64,000 bases of DNA from assembly GCA_041940525.1 (NCBI GenBank), contig JBGTSB010000002.1, forward strand, positions 62,001 to 126,000, read 5' to 3'. The DNA comes from JAKAXS01 sp041940525. Lineage in GTDB: Bacteria > Pseudomonadota > Alphaproteobacteria > Rhizobiales > Hyphomicrobiaceae. The notes beneath the pieces were generated by a model. The model saw only the letters and a list, made by a program, of their open reading frames with translations. It was not told the origin of the DNA and did no database searches. This document shows, piece after piece, positions 1-8,908 of the stretch. Both the position numbers and the translations under genes were made by a program. Each line of letters opens with the position of its first letter. Position 1 is the stretch's first letter.

Positions 1-1146
1 CCGGCCATCCGTATGACCCCGCACAACGATTTCACCGTCCTTCGACTTCAGCATTTCCGCAACCCGCTCCATCACAGCGACCATGGCTGGACGCGGCTTG
101 GCCGATCCCACATTGAACATGCCGAAGCGGGCATCATCCATGAGACTGACAAGAATGCCTTGCGGCGTCGCCTGCACTTCGATTTTCGGAATTCTCGTCC
201 GCGCTTCGGCGGCAACCTTCTTCAAAGCCTCGCGAAGCTCTTTCGCATCAGCCTCAACCTTCGCGGCCTGAGCCTCCGCCGCACGGACCTGCGCACTTTC
301 CTTGCCGTCCAGCTCTTCGGGCTTGTCGGCGACATCCGTTTGGTCATACTGCGCGGGCGCAGCCCCAGGCCCTTCGCCGGTCTGCGAAGCCTTGTCGTCC
401 GCAACTTCAGTCTTTGCATTCTCGTCTGGCTTGTCTTCGCCAGCTGGCTGCTTCACCACCGGTTGTTCTTCGGGCGCGACCTCGACATTATTCTCAGGCG
501 TATCAAGCTGTGACACCGGGACCTGCCCTAACGCAGCGGCAAGCGAGTCCTCTTGCGAAGCACTGCCATCGGAAACAGGTACGTCGGAGGGGATCTGCTC
601 CGAAACAACCGGATCTTGCCGGAAATCTGGGTCAAACGGATCGCGGTAACCTTCTCCGCCACTATAAACATCGCTCGTGGTATTCTTCGAACCACCCTGC
701 GGAACGTTGTCCTCACCGCGCCGGAACGTCGCCGCCTGCTTGGACAATTCCGAAAGCAAGCCGTATGGATCCCGGAACACACCCTGCTCGTCGACAGTGC
801 TGACCTTCGGGTCGTTGTTCTTTAGCTCTTTGACGGAGCCATCGTGGTCTTGCGTCTTGTCCCGCTCCTCACCATGCGATGGCTTATCTTGACCAGCCAG
901 GTTGTTGAGCCCTTTTTCACTGGTGATCGGGTCGCTCATCTGCATGGGATTAAAATAGGTGGACACTTGCTGCAGCGTTTTCTTGTTGGCCGCATTCACC
1001 AGCCACATCACAAGAAAAAAGGCCATGAGCGCCGTCATGAAGTCGGCGTAGGCAATCTTCCAAAGCCCGCTATGGGCGTGCTCTTCGTCACCGCCGCCAC
1101 GCCGACGGATTAGAACGAGTTCTTGGGCTGTCTTGTCCTCGCTCAT
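1..1146 (-). CDS. motB: MotB flagellar stator protein, 3' end cut by window edge
   Basis: Inner-membrane stator subunit that with MotA conducts protons and anchors to peptidoglycan. The frame is open from ATG at 1146 to the left edge (382 codons seen). The N-terminus has a charged cytoplasmic stretch, then a single membrane segment after K-I-A-Y-A-D, where D35 is in the place of the proton-binding Asp of MotB. A long Pro/Glu/Lys-rich linker follows (about residues 60-290), then the start of the OmpA-like peptidoglycan-binding domain (RGHTDGR at the edge). The start codon overlaps the fliH stop (ATGA), so the two are probably translationally coupled. Partner motA lies 19 kb away in the same locus. 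The identification is firm; only the C-terminus is missing. Confidence 0.95.
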   Translation of the reverse strand, partial: MSEDKTAQELVLIRRRGGGDEEHAHSGLWKIAYADFMTALMAFFLVMWLVNAANKKTLQQVSTYFNPMQMSDPITSEKGLNNLAGQDKPSHGEERDKTQDHDGSVKELKNNDPKVSTVDEQGVFRDPYGLLSELSKQAATFRRGEDNVPQGGSKNTTSDVYSGGEGYRDPFDPDFRQDPVVSEQIPSDVPVSDGSASQEDSLAAALGQVPVSQLDTPENNVEVAPEEQPVVKQPAGEDKPDENAKTEVADDKASQTGEGPGAAPAQYDQTDVADKPEELDGKESAQVRAAEAQAAKVEADAKELREALKKVAAEARTRIPKIEVQATPQGILVSLMDDARFGMFNVGSAKPRPAMVAVMERVAEMLKSKDGEIVVRGHTDGR

Positions 1147-1745
1147 CGCAAAGCACCCTCTATATCCTTAAGCCAATCAGCCAAGCGCGTCTCAAGCAGG
1201 GTCGAATCGATTTTTACGCGAACTTCGGGATTCTGATCCGGCGAGACCTTCACGTAATCAGCCGACATCTCCAGCCGCCCAGCGAGATCCCGCGATAAGT
1301 CCTCACGCCCGGAAAGCTCAACCGTCACGCCGGCGCTTTCATTGATGACACCACCCGCAGCAACGGCGATCTCTTCAAGAGCCGCCTCTTCTAGCCGCCC
1401 AGAAATAAATGGAAGGAGCGCCCGCGTTAAAGACTCCGCCATCTCCTGACGGATTTTTGCCAAACCCGCCTCGACGTCCACAGCCAGCTTCTCGGCTTCC
1501 TTTGCCACCCACTGTTCGCGGTGATCGCGAAGACGGGCGTCCGCGTCCGTTTTCATATCAATGACAGACTGGCGCATCTCTGCCTGCAAGCTGGCCCGGC
1601 CACGTTCATAGCCAGCCGCTTCAGCCTTTGACAGCCGCGACGCCGAATGCGTTGCACCAAAAGGCGCAAGCGTTCCCTTTTGTGATTGCTCGGCCTCGGC
1701 CGTATTGAGGTCGACCAGATGTTGAATGAGCGACGATGTCTGCAT
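1143..1745 (-). CDS. fliH: FliH-like flagellar export ATPase regulator
   Basis: Cytoplasmic protein expected to bind and restrain the export ATPase FliI and dock it at the C-ring. The 200-aa product has an N-terminal variable part, a central charged helical region with the A-G-Y-E-R-G-R type motif and an AEKLAVDV coiled-coil stretch, and a C-terminal domain ending in D-W-L-K-D-I, as in rhizobial FliH proteins. An upstream GTG (1763) is in frame, but ATG at 1745 forms a TGATG overlap with the fliF stop and is preferred. The assignment rests on position (fliF-fliH-motB) and overall character; FliH sequences diverge strongly, so it is less certain than its neighbours. Confidence 0.75.
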   Translation of the reverse strand: MQTSSLIQHLVDLNTAEAEQSQKGTLAPFGATHSASRLSKAEAAGYERGRASLQAEMRQSVIDMKTDADARLRDHREQWVAKEAEKLAVDVEAGLAKIRQEMAESLTRALLPFISGRLEEAALEEIAVAAGGVINESAGVTVELSGREDLSRDLAGRLEMSADYVKVSPDQNPEVRVKIDSTLLETRLADWLKDIEGALR

Positions 1746-3391
1746 CAAGCTGACTTCATCCACTGTCTAAGGATCGAGGCTGCCTGCGCCTCGTCGATGT
1801 CCACGATTTTTTCTAGCTTCTTGGCCGTCGGGTTACCCGTCTTTCGAGCCAGGACTTCCATGAAGTTGTCCTCCTCCTTGGGCGGCGCCACCTGAGCAGG
1901 CGCTGGCGCCGGGATTACGTCAGATCCTTGAACCCCTTCCGGCTGCGGCAAGGCCGCGATGTCGGCACCCTCGGCGGCGAGCTGCGGCCCCGAGTTCTCT
2001 AGAAGCACGCGCGTGGCAGGCTTCAACCCAAACCAGATCAGCAATGCGGCGACACCGATGATCGTCAGCGCCCTCAAGACACTGCCAAACTGGCCTGCCA
2101 GGATTTCGCCAATGCCAGGTCCGGCCATTGGTTCAAGCTCACCGTTTTCAAGGAAGTCCACTGCGACGACAGAAACGCGATCACCGCGCTGAACGTCAAC
2201 ACCAGTGGCGCTCGCTACGATCGTCTCGATTTCCTTGATCCGCTTGTCCATCGCCTCTTGTGAGGGAGAATCCCCCAAGGACGAAGCCAGCTGACGCCGG
2301 TTCAACATCACAGCGACGGTAAGCGCTTCAATTCGATAACCCTCACTCGTCGTCGCGATCGACTTCGAGTTCAGCTCATAGTTCGTCAACTCTTCCCGGC
2401 GCTCATTCTCTTTCGAATTCGTACCAGCCGACTGCGCTCCAGTCTCGGAGCCCGGAATGTTCTGTTCAACGGTGACAGTCGCGCGCCCTGAGTCATTTTG
2501 CGATTTGCCTGTCTCGCGGACCGACTTCACGGAGCGCTCCACGCGAGACTCAGGGTCAAAGTTCGTTTCGCTCGTCCGGCGCTTGTCGAGATTGAGCCGG
2601 GCCGCAACACTGATTTCGAAATTATCCATCCCCAGATACGGAGAGAGTGTCCGGCGCACGTTTTCCTGCATTTCGCGCGCGACAGTCTTCTCAAGCTCGA
2701 CCTTGGTCGTCGACGACGCCATTGAACCGCTTTCGGCTCCAGCCAGAACCCTGCCATCCGTCGTGAGAATGCGAACATTTGAACCAGTCATTCCCGGAAC
2801 CGCGGCTGCCACCAAATGACGGATGGCCTGAGCCGAGGACGCATCACCCGGCATCTCCGTGCTGATTACGACTGAAGCCGATGCAGGCTGGCGAGCCCGG
2901 CGAAACGATCCCTGATCCGGCAGAACGATATGAACCCGCGCAGCCTTCACGCCCCGCATGCCCTGGATGGTTCGCGCGATCTCACCTTCGAGAACACGCG
3001 TGCGCGTCACTTCCTGCATGAACGAGGTCAGACCGATTGGCCCAACCTTCTCGTACAGCTCGTAACCAGCGCTCGGGCTGCCAGGTAATCCCTTCTCCGC
3101 CAGCACCTGACGCGCCCGCGAAGTCTTGCCATAGGGAACGGAAACCTTCGTGCCTTCTGTATTGACATCGAACTCGATGCCCTCGTCCTGCAGCACCGCC
3201 CCAATACGGCTGACGTCCTGTGCCGATAAATTGGCATAAAGGGGCTCAAAGTCCGGCCGGCTCAAATAATAACCGCTAAACCCAACCGCCGCGAAAACGG
3301 CAAGCCCGAGAATGCCGAGAGCAGCGAGCCGCCGCGCTCCAAGATTACTGAGATTGCTGATAATTGCGTCGAGTTGCATGCGCCCAAACAC
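1745..3391 (-). CDS. fliF: FliF MS-ring protein
   Basis: Forms the membrane-embedded MS ring on which the rotor and export gate assemble. The product is 548 aa, normal for the family. A membrane segment at about residues 20-45 precedes the ring-building motifs (PDFEPLYANL, followed by the RVHIVLPDQG region), then a periplasmic collar and a second membrane segment (about 435-455, ALTIIGVAALLIWFGL). The C-terminal cytoplasmic tail ending IDEAQAASILRQWMK is the FliG-binding part. The start is GTG at 3391 with AGGA five bases upstream; ATG at 3379 is the alternative but lies far from that site. fliG is not next to it, unlike in many bacteria. Confidence 0.95.
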   Translation of the reverse strand: MFGRMQLDAIISNLSNLGARRLAALGILGLAVFAAVGFSGYYLSRPDFEPLYANLSAQDVSRIGAVLQDEGIEFDVNTEGTKVSVPYGKTSRARQVLAEKGLPGSPSAGYELYEKVGPIGLTSFMQEVTRTRVLEGEIARTIQGMRGVKAARVHIVLPDQGSFRRARQPASASVVISTEMPGDASSAQAIRHLVAAAVPGMTGSNVRILTTDGRVLAGAESGSMASSTTKVELEKTVAREMQENVRRTLSPYLGMDNFEISVAARLNLDKRRTSETNFDPESRVERSVKSVRETGKSQNDSGRATVTVEQNIPGSETGAQSAGTNSKENERREELTNYELNSKSIATTSEGYRIEALTVAVMLNRRQLASSLGDSPSQEAMDKRIKEIETIVASATGVDVQRGDRVSVVAVDFLENGELEPMAGPGIGEILAGQFGSVLRALTIIGVAALLIWFGLKPATRVLLENSGPQLAAEGADIAALPQPEGVQGSDVIPAPAPAQVAPPKEEDNFMEVLARKTGNPTAKKLEKIVDIDEAQAASILRQWMKSA

Positions 3392-3458
3392 CGTCGTCCT
3401 ATAGGAGTGGTAGAATGGATTTTTCAGACATCAACCTTGTGCGGGTCCTACGAAAAAC

Positions 3459-3483
3459 GGCCACGCCAGGATGTGGCGCGGCC
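3459..3483 (-). terminator. Rho-independent terminator of flagellin gene 1
   Basis: On the minus strand a GGCC-GCGCCA / TGGC-GTGGCC stem-loop is followed by GTTTTTC (A-run 3453-3457 on the plus strand). It sits 26 bases after the flagellin 1 stop and before fliF, so fliF must be read from its own promoter in the remaining gap of about 65 bases or by read-through. Confidence 0.85.
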
Positions 3484-3509
3484 GCGTTGCCTTAAGGACT
3501 CTATCGCTC

Positions 3510-4376
3510 CTACTGGAAGAGACGGAGGATCTGCTGGCTCGACTGATTGGCGATCGAAAGCGCCTGCACACCCAGCTGTTGTTGAACCTGCAAGGCCTGC
3601 AAACGGGTCGATTCTTCATTCATGTCTGCGTCGACGAGCGACGAGACACCACGATCAATCGAGTCCCGCAGCGCGGAGATGAACTCCTGCTGCAGCGTGA
3701 TGCGCGACTTGTAAGAACCAAGCGCCGTCGCTGCCGTGGTCAAGGACTCGATGGCGGCACCAGCCGTCGTGATCTGCGCATCGATGCTGCCAGTCGCGGC
3801 ACCGATGCTGATCGTGAAGAGGCTGCCGAGCAACCCAGTCGTCCCATCAGTGCTGTTGAATATACGGATCTCTGTAAGGTCGATTTCAATCGACTGCGTC
3901 ACCGCCGAACCACTTGCGTTGACAACGTAGTTCGCAACAATTCCCGTTGAGGTCGGAGTGCTGGAATCAAGCAACCAGTTGGTGCCGCTGTAGTTGGCAC
4001 CCGTCGCAACAGTCAACAGCTGCTGCTGAAGCTGGTCGATGTCCTGCTGAACCAATTCACGGTCAACGGTTTCATTGGCGGCACTCACAAGCTTGTCACG
4101 GATCTGCCTGGCGATATCGAGCGCCTGGTTCACACCCGTGTAGGCCACGTCGACCTGGCCCGCGCCAAGACCGAGCGAATCATTGATCGTACCGAGCGCC
4201 GAGTTGTCGTTACGCAGCGTCGTGGCGATGGCCCAGTAAGCAGCATTGTCGGCGGCCTCGTTGACACGATAGCCGGTGGAAACGCGAGACTGCGTTGTCT
4301 GCAAGTTCTTGTTGGTCATGTTTAGGCTCTGAAGAGCCGTCATGGCCGCGAAATTCGTCTTGATACTGTTGTTCAT
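3510..4376 (-). CDS. fla: Flagellin 1 of 7
   Basis: Filament subunit secreted through the flagellar export gate. The 288-aa protein has the conserved N-terminal D0/D1 helices (MNNSIKTNFAAMTALQSL, RVSTGYRV) and C-terminal D1/D0 helices (NEESTRLQALQVQQQLGVQAL, ending ILRLFQ), with a short variable middle (about 130-200), so D2/D3 domains are reduced, as usual in alphaproteobacteria. The start is set at MNNS (4376), which all seven copies share and which has AGGGA eight or nine bases upstream; a longer in-frame start at 4430 would lie inside the conserved leader and is rejected. It belongs to subfamily A (with copies 2-4: ANETVDREL, ATGANYSGTNW). Confidence 0.97.
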   Translation of the reverse strand: MNNSIKTNFAAMTALQSLNMTNKNLQTTQSRVSTGYRVNEAADNAAYWAIATTLRNDNSALGTINDSLGLGAGQVDVAYTGVNQALDIARQIRDKLVSAANETVDRELVQQDIDQLQQQLLTVATGANYSGTNWLLDSSTPTSTGIVANYVVNASGSAVTQSIEIDLTEIRIFNSTDGTTGLLGSLFTISIGAATGSIDAQITTAGAAIESLTTAATALGSYKSRITLQQEFISALRDSIDRGVSSLVDADMNEESTRLQALQVQQQLGVQALSIANQSSQQILRLFQ

Positions 4377-4383
4377 GGATGTC

Positions 4384-4495
4384 TGTCCCTGGAAAATCGA
4401 TCGATCGGGACAAGCCGGCCCGGCCGGCATGGCAGGACGGCATCATGCCTTTGGCCGCCCACGGGCGTAAAACCAACCTGCCATAAAGAACAGTA
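4384..4495 (-). promoter_or_regulatory. Flagellin 1 promoter module and mRNA leader
   Basis: Read on the minus strand: TAC (4493-4495), 8 bases, ATGG-CA-GGTTGG (4484-4473), then the 32-nt block (4454-4423) with GGCATGATGCC and CCATGCCGGC, then TGTCCC (4412-4407) that can pair with GGGACA (4389-4384). The second arm contains the Shine-Dalgarno AGGGA of the flagellin start at 4376. The order and near-identical spacing recur before all seven flagellins. The promoter role is inferred; the conservation is visible. Confidence 0.7.
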
Positions 4496-4583
4496 CTCGG
4501 ATAAACCTTGTGCGGACGTTAACAGCACAAACTAACTTTGAATAGTTTTAGCCCCGGGACTTTAAGAACTCGTCAACAAAAAG

Positions 4584-4608
4584 GGCCACGCCAGGGTCTG
4601 GCGTGGCC
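4584..4608 (-). terminator. Rho-independent terminator of flagellin gene 2
   Basis: Near-perfect 11-bp stem GGCCACGCCAG / CTGGCGTGGCC with a 3-nt loop, followed on the minus strand by CTTTTTG. It lies 26 bases past the flagellin 2 stop. Confidence 0.92.
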
Positions 4609-4634
4609 AATTGCGAAACGGTCTTAGAACGACC

Positions 4635-5501
4635 TTACTGGAAGAGCCGCAGGATCGACTGGCTCGACTGATTGGCGATCGACAGCGCCTGTACACCAAG
4701 CTGCTGCTGAACCTGCAAGGCCTGCAAGCGGGTCGACTCTTCGTTCATGTCTGCATCCACCAGCGAGGACACGCCACGATCGATCGAGTCACGCAACGAG
4801 CTAATAAACTCTTGCTGAAGATCAATTCGCGACTTGTAAGAACCCAGCGCGGTTGCGGCAGTCGTCAAAGACTCAATAGCCGTAGCCGCCTGCGTGATCT
4901 GCGTATCCAAGCTGCCTGTTGCCGACGAGATGTCGATACCAAAGAGCGTACCGAGCATACCGGCCGAACCGGATGTATTGTCGAACAGGCGAATCTGAGA
5001 CAAGTCCACGTCAATAGACTGCGTGACTGCAGAACCGCTGGCATTCACGACATAGTTGGCGACGATGCCGGTAGAGGTCGGCGTAGCGGAATCAAGCAGC
5101 CAGTTTGTGCCGCTGTAGTTGGCGCCGGTAGCGACCGTCAACAACTGATCTTGCAGCTGGTCGATGTCCTGCTGAACCAGCTCGCGATCGACGGTTTCGT
5201 TGGCCGCACTGAGGAGCTTGTCGCGAATCTGTTTTGCGATATCGAGTGCCTGATTGACACCAGTGTAAGCCACGTCAACCTGGCCAGCACCAAGACCGAG
5301 AGAGTCATTGATCGTGCTGAGGGCCGAGTTGTCGTTACGAAGCGTCGTTGCAATGGCCCAATAGGCGGCATTGTCGGAGGCTTCGTTCACGCGATAGCCG
5401 GTGGAAACGCGTGACTGAGTTGATTGAAGGTTCTTGTTGGTCATGTTCAGGCTCTGGAGAGCCGTCATGGCCGCGAAATTGGTCTTGATACTATTGTTCA
5501 T
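4635..5501 (-). CDS. fla: Flagellin 2 of 7
   Basis: 288-aa flagellin of subfamily A, very close to copy 1 in both terminal helical domains and diverging in the middle (DLSQIRLFDNTSGSAGMLG, compare IRIFNSTDGTTGLLG in copy 1). It starts at MNNSIK (5501), with AGGGA nine bases upstream; the longer in-frame start at 5558 falls in the conserved leader. It is a single-gene transcription unit: own leader upstream and strong terminator downstream. Confidence 0.97.
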   Translation of the reverse strand: MNNSIKTNFAAMTALQSLNMTNKNLQSTQSRVSTGYRVNEASDNAAYWAIATTLRNDNSALSTINDSLGLGAGQVDVAYTGVNQALDIAKQIRDKLLSAANETVDRELVQQDIDQLQDQLLTVATGANYSGTNWLLDSATPTSTGIVANYVVNASGSAVTQSIDVDLSQIRLFDNTSGSAGMLGTLFGIDISSATGSLDTQITQAATAIESLTTAATALGSYKSRIDLQQEFISSLRDSIDRGVSSLVDADMNEESTRLQALQVQQQLGVQALSIANQSSQSILRLFQ

Positions 5502-5508
5502 TTCTTTG

Positions 5509-5625
5509 TGTCCCTGGACTGAAGACGATCGATCGGGACAAACCGGGCCGGCCGGCATGGCAGGGCGGCATCATGCCTTTGGCCTACTCATAGAGGTACA
5601 GCCAACCTTCCATGCACAGACAGTA
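5509..5625 (-). promoter_or_regulatory. Flagellin 2 promoter module and mRNA leader
   Basis: Minus strand: TAC (5625-5623), 9 bases, ATGG-AA-GGTTGG (5613-5602), 32-nt block (5582-5551), then TGTCCC (5540-5535) complementary to GGGACA (5514-5509), which overlaps the Shine-Dalgarno. The loop carries the palindrome GATCGATC. Confidence 0.7.
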
Positions 5626-5680
5626 GGCTTCGAAGAATTGATGACACGTTAACGACAAATGGCGCAATTGGCGCGTAGTC

Positions 5681-5705
5681 GGACCAAATCTTTTAGATCT
5701 GGTCC
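5681..5705 (-). terminator. Hairpin downstream of flagellin 3, weak terminator candidate
   Basis: Inverted repeat GGACCA...TGGTCC with an inner GATCT/AGATT stem, 60 bases past the flagellin 3 stop. Unlike the other copies it has no T-run after it and lacks the shared GGCCACGC core, so it may be a processing or stability hairpin rather than a Rho-independent terminator. Confidence 0.4.
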
Positions 5706-5765
5706 AACTTTCGCTTTTTGTCAGTCGGCTAACGCAAAGTCCTAAAGCGCACTCTTACCTAAATG

Positions 5766-6632
5766 TTACTGGAAGAGGCGTAGGATCTGCTGACTCGACT
5801 GGTTGGCAATAGAGAGCGCCTGAACACCAAGCTGCTGCTGAACCTGAAGCGCCTGCAAACGAGTAGACTCTTCATTCATGTCAGCGTCCACCAGCGATGA
5901 CACGCCGCGCTCAATCGAGTCACGTAAAGCCGAGATGAACTCCTGCTGCAACGAAATGCGCGACTTGTATGAACCCAGAGCCGTGGCCGCAGTCGTCAAA
6001 GACTCGATAGCAGCGCCCGCAGTTGTAATTTGCGCATCAATGCTTCCAGTGGCAGCCGAAATATCGATTGCATACAGCGACGCCAACAACCCGGAAGCCC
6101 CAGTCGTGTTATCGAACAATCGAATCTCATTTAGATCGATCTCGATCGACTGCGTCACAGCCGAACCGCTAGCATTCACGGTGTAGTTTGCAACGATGCC
6201 ACTCGTCGTTGGCGTAGCGGCATCAAGCAACCAGTTGGTTCCACTGTAGTTTGCGCCAGTCGCTACCGTCAGAAGCTGCTCCTGCAGCTGGTCGATATCC
6301 TGCTGAACGAGTTCGCGATCAACCGTTTCGTTGGCGGCACTCACGAGCTTGTCGCGTATCTGCTTGGCGATATCCAGCGCTTGGTTCACGCCCGTGTAGG
6401 CCACGTCAACCTGGCCAGCACCTAAGCCGAGCGAGTCGGTAATCGCGCCAAGAGCGGAATTATCGTTCCGCAGCGTGGTGGCGATGGCCCAATAAGCGGC
6501 ATTGTCGGCCGCTTCATTCACACGATAGCCTGTCGAGACGCGCGACTGCGTCGTTTGCAGGTTCTTGTTGGTCATGTTCAGACTCTGGAGAGCCGTCATG
6601 GCCGCAAAATTAGTCTTGATACTGTTGCTCAT
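5766..6632 (-). CDS. fla: Flagellin 3 of 7
   Basis: 288-aa flagellin of subfamily A. It begins MSNSIK rather than MNNSIK and has IERGVSS where the other copies have IDRGVSS. The start at 6632 is the position shared with the other copies; the upstream in-frame codon at 6674 is inside the leader. Its Shine-Dalgarno region is a G-run (GGGGGG) instead of CCAGGGACA, yet pairing with the upstream TGTCCC is kept through a G-U pair. It is the only copy without an obvious Rho-independent terminator. Confidence 0.97.
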   Translation of the reverse strand: MSNSIKTNFAAMTALQSLNMTNKNLQTTQSRVSTGYRVNEAADNAAYWAIATTLRNDNSALGAITDSLGLGAGQVDVAYTGVNQALDIAKQIRDKLVSAANETVDRELVQQDIDQLQEQLLTVATGANYSGTNWLLDAATPTTSGIVANYTVNASGSAVTQSIEIDLNEIRLFDNTTGASGLLASLYAIDISAATGSIDAQITTAGAAIESLTTAATALGSYKSRISLQQEFISALRDSIERGVSSLVDADMNEESTRLQALQVQQQLGVQALSIANQSSQQILRLFQ

Positions 6633-6639
6633 AGTATTC

Positions 6640-6759
6640 TGCCCCCCGGGGATAAGAACAACCGATCGGGACAAGCCGGGCCGCCGGCAAGGCGGGGCGG
6701 CATCATGCCTTTGGATGCGGCCCCATAGAGCTTCTCCAACCCACCATAGCTCGCAGGTA
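6640..6759 (-). promoter_or_regulatory. Flagellin 3 promoter module and mRNA leader
   Basis: Minus strand: TAC (6759-6757), 9 bases, ATGG-TG-GGTTGG (6747-6736), 32-nt block (6714-6683), then TGTCCC (6673-6668) facing GGGGCA (6645-6640). The second arm differs from the other six leaders but still pairs, with one U-G wobble. Confidence 0.65.
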
Positions 6760-6844
6760 CGCTTTCAACCTTGCGTGAAGTTTACGGAGCTGAACAGTAT
6801 TTAGGCGGACAAATTCACCTTTCGCCCAAATGTCTTAAAAGAAA

Positions 6845-6875
6845 TGCGGTCACGCCAATGGTTGACGTGACCGCA
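6845..6875 (-). terminator. Rho-independent terminator of flagellin gene 4
   Basis: 10-bp stem TGCGGTCACG / CGTGACCGCA with an 11-nt loop, followed on the minus strand by TTTCTTTT, 22 bases past the flagellin 4 stop. Confidence 0.85.
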
Positions 6876-6897
6876 TATGCTTGATGATAGAGAGTTT

Positions 6898-7770
6898 TTA
6901 CTGGAAGAGACGCAGTATCTGCTGGCTCGACTGGTTGGCGATCGACAGCGCCTGAACACCGAGCTGTTGTTGAACCTGCAAGGCCTGCAAGCGAGTTGAC
7001 TCTTCGTTCATGTCCGCATCCACGAGAGATGAAACACCACGATCAATCGAGTCACGCAGCGCGCCGATGAATTCCTGCTGCAACGTGATCCGGGCCTTAT
7101 AGGAGCCAAGGGCCGTCGCCGCAGTAGTAAGAGTTTCGATGGCGGCGCCGGCAGTCGTGATCTGAGCATCAATGCTGCCGGCCGCGTTGCCGATACTGAT
7201 CGTGAACAGGCTGCCAAGCAATCCGGTCGAACCATCCGTGCTGTTAAAGAGCCGGATCTCCGTTAGGTCAACATTGATCGACTGAGTCACCGCAGAGCCA
7301 TTGGCATTGACAACGTAGTTTGCCACAATACCTGTACTGCCTGGCCGGCTCGGATCAGCATCAAGCAGCCAGTTGGTTCCGCTGTAGTTCGCGCCCGTTG
7401 CCACCGTCAGCAGCTGTAGCTGCAGCTGGTCGATGTCTTGCTGAACCAATTCGCGGTCAACCGTTTCGTTGGCGGCACTAACAAGCTTGTCACGAATTTC
7501 CTTCGCAAGATCCAACGCCTGGTTCACACCCGTGTAAGCAACGTCGACCTGACCGGCACCCAGGCCAAGCGAGTCACTGATCGTACCCAGCGCCGAGTTG
7601 TCATTACGTAGCGTCGTTGCAATAGCCCAGTAGGCTGCATTGTCCGCAGCTTCGTTCACACGATAGCCCGTCGAAACACGTGATTGCGTCGTCTGGAGGT
7701 TTTTGTTGGTCATATCGAGGCTCTGAAGAGCCGTCATGGCCGCGAAGTTAGTCTTGATACTATTGTTCAT
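6898..7770 (-). CDS. fla: Flagellin 4 of 7
   Basis: 290-aa flagellin of subfamily A with a small insertion in the variable middle (DADPSRPGSTG). It has SLDMTNKNL where its sisters have SLNMTNKNL. Two in-frame ATGs exist (7776 and 7770). The second gives the nine-base spacing from AGGGA seen in the sister genes and is chosen; the first would be only three bases from it. Confidence 0.96.
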   Translation of the reverse strand: MNNSIKTNFAAMTALQSLDMTNKNLQTTQSRVSTGYRVNEAADNAAYWAIATTLRNDNSALGTISDSLGLGAGQVDVAYTGVNQALDLAKEIRDKLVSAANETVDRELVQQDIDQLQLQLLTVATGANYSGTNWLLDADPSRPGSTGIVANYVVNANGSAVTQSINVDLTEIRLFNSTDGSTGLLGSLFTISIGNAAGSIDAQITTAGAAIETLTTAATALGSYKARITLQQEFIGALRDSIDRGVSSLVDADMNEESTRLQALQVQQQLGVQALSIANQSSQQILRLFQ

Positions 7771-7777
7771 GTTCATG

Positions 7778-7893
7778 TGTCCCTGGACTGGAAGCGATCG
7801 ATCGGGACAAACCGGACCAACCGGTATGGCAGGACGGCTTCATGCCTTTGGCTGCCAACAGGCGTACTACCAACCAACCATGCCAGAGCAGTA
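7778..7893 (-). promoter_or_regulatory. Flagellin 4 promoter module and mRNA leader
   Basis: Minus strand: TAC (7893-7891), 9 bases, ATGG-TT-GGTTGG (7881-7870), 32-nt block (7851-7820, here with GAAGCC and CATACC variants), then TGTCCC (7809-7804) pairing with GGGACA (7783-7778). Confidence 0.65.
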
Positions 7894-7980
7894 TGCGGAT
7901 CAACCTTACGCAGAAGTTACCCGTGCTGACTATATTTTGCGAAAATTTGTTTTAGCGGCAACAGCCACTGAGAAATAGAT

Positions 7981-8013
7981 GAAGGCCACGCCGGAATCTC
8001 CAGCGTGGCCTTC
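7981..8013 (-). terminator. Terminator-like hairpin of flagellin gene 5
   Basis: 11-bp stem GAAGGCCACGC / GCGTGGCCTTC, 21 bases after the flagellin 5 stop. The following minus-strand sequence (ATCTATTTC) has only a weak T-run. Confidence 0.7.
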
Positions 8014-8034
8014 GAGCAGGTGCCGAAAATGGTT

Positions 8035-8901
8035 TTACCGGAAGAGGCTGAGGATCGACTGGCTGCCCTGGTTGGCGATCGAGAGGGCCTGCACACCGAG
8101 CTGCTGTTGAACCTGCAGAGCCTGCAAGCGTGTCGACTCTTCATTCATGTCAGCATCAACAAGAGACGAGACACCACGGTCGATTGAGTCGCTCAAAGCG
8201 CCAATGAACTCCTGCTGGAGTGCAATCCGCTGCTTGTAGGAACCCAGCGCGGTCGCGGCTGTCGTCAAGGACTCCACGGCGCTGCTCGCCTGCGTGATCT
8301 GCTCGTCAATGCTGCCTGTAGCAGCACCGATGCTAATCCCAAACAGCGACCCAAGCATTCCAGATGCACCGTCTGTACCGTCAAACAACCGGATGTCTGT
8401 TAGGTCCACCTCAATCGATTGCGTAACAGCGGAACCGGCGGCATTCACGACGTAGTTCGAAACGATACCGGTGGTATCTGGCGTATCCGTGTCAAGAAGC
8501 CAGTTTTCTCCGCTGTAGCTGGCACCGGAAGCGATCGTCAGCAGCTGGTCCTGAAGCTGATCAATGTCCTGCTGCACGAGTTCGCGATCGACAGTACCGT
8601 TTGCGGCACTGACAAGCTTGTCGCGGATCTGCGTTGCAATATCCAGTGCCTGATTGACACCCGTGTAAGCAACGTCAACCTGACCGGCACCAAGGCCGAG
8701 CGAGTCAGAAATGGTGCCGAGAGCGGACTTGTCGTTACGAAGCGTCGTGGCAATCGCCCAGTAGGCGGCATTGTCGGAGGCTTCGCCCACACGATAGCCT
8801 GTAGAAACGCGAGCCTGCGTGTCGTTGAGAGCTTTGTTGGTCATGTTCAAGCTCTGAAGAGCTGTCATGGCCGCGAAGTTGGTCTTGATACTATTGTTCA
8901 T
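8035..8901 (-). CDS. fla: Flagellin 5 of 7
   Basis: 288-aa flagellin, first member of subfamily B (copies 5-7), marked by SAANGTVDREL, IASGASYSGENW and SYKQRIALQQ. The terminal D0/D1 helices are otherwise as in subfamily A; it ends ILSLFR rather than ILRLFQ. It begins MNNSIK at 8901. Its nearest relative is copy 7, not its neighbour copy 6. Confidence 0.97.
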   Translation of the reverse strand: MNNSIKTNFAAMTALQSLNMTNKALNDTQARVSTGYRVGEASDNAAYWAIATTLRNDKSALGTISDSLGLGAGQVDVAYTGVNQALDIATQIRDKLVSAANGTVDRELVQQDIDQLQDQLLTIASGASYSGENWLLDTDTPDTTGIVSNYVVNAAGSAVTQSIEVDLTDIRLFDGTDGASGMLGSLFGISIGAATGSIDEQITQASSAVESLTTAATALGSYKQRIALQQEFIGALSDSIDRGVSSLVDADMNEESTRLQALQVQQQLGVQALSIANQGSQSILSLFR

Positions 8902-8908
8902 AAGCTAC

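Noticed and set aside
4473..4495. Sigma-54 promoter reading of the flagellin TGG...GGTTGG element
   Set aside because: Copies 1 and 4 look vaguely like TGGCA-N-TTG, but the -12 GC is not kept and spacing does not hold across the seven copies.
4611..5414. 267-aa plus-strand ORF antisense to flagellin 2 (and similar ones antisense to copies 5 and 7)
   Set aside because: Shadow of the conserved flagellin coding sequence. The same antisense frames recur only because the genes are paralogues, and there are no ribosome-binding sites or protein family features.
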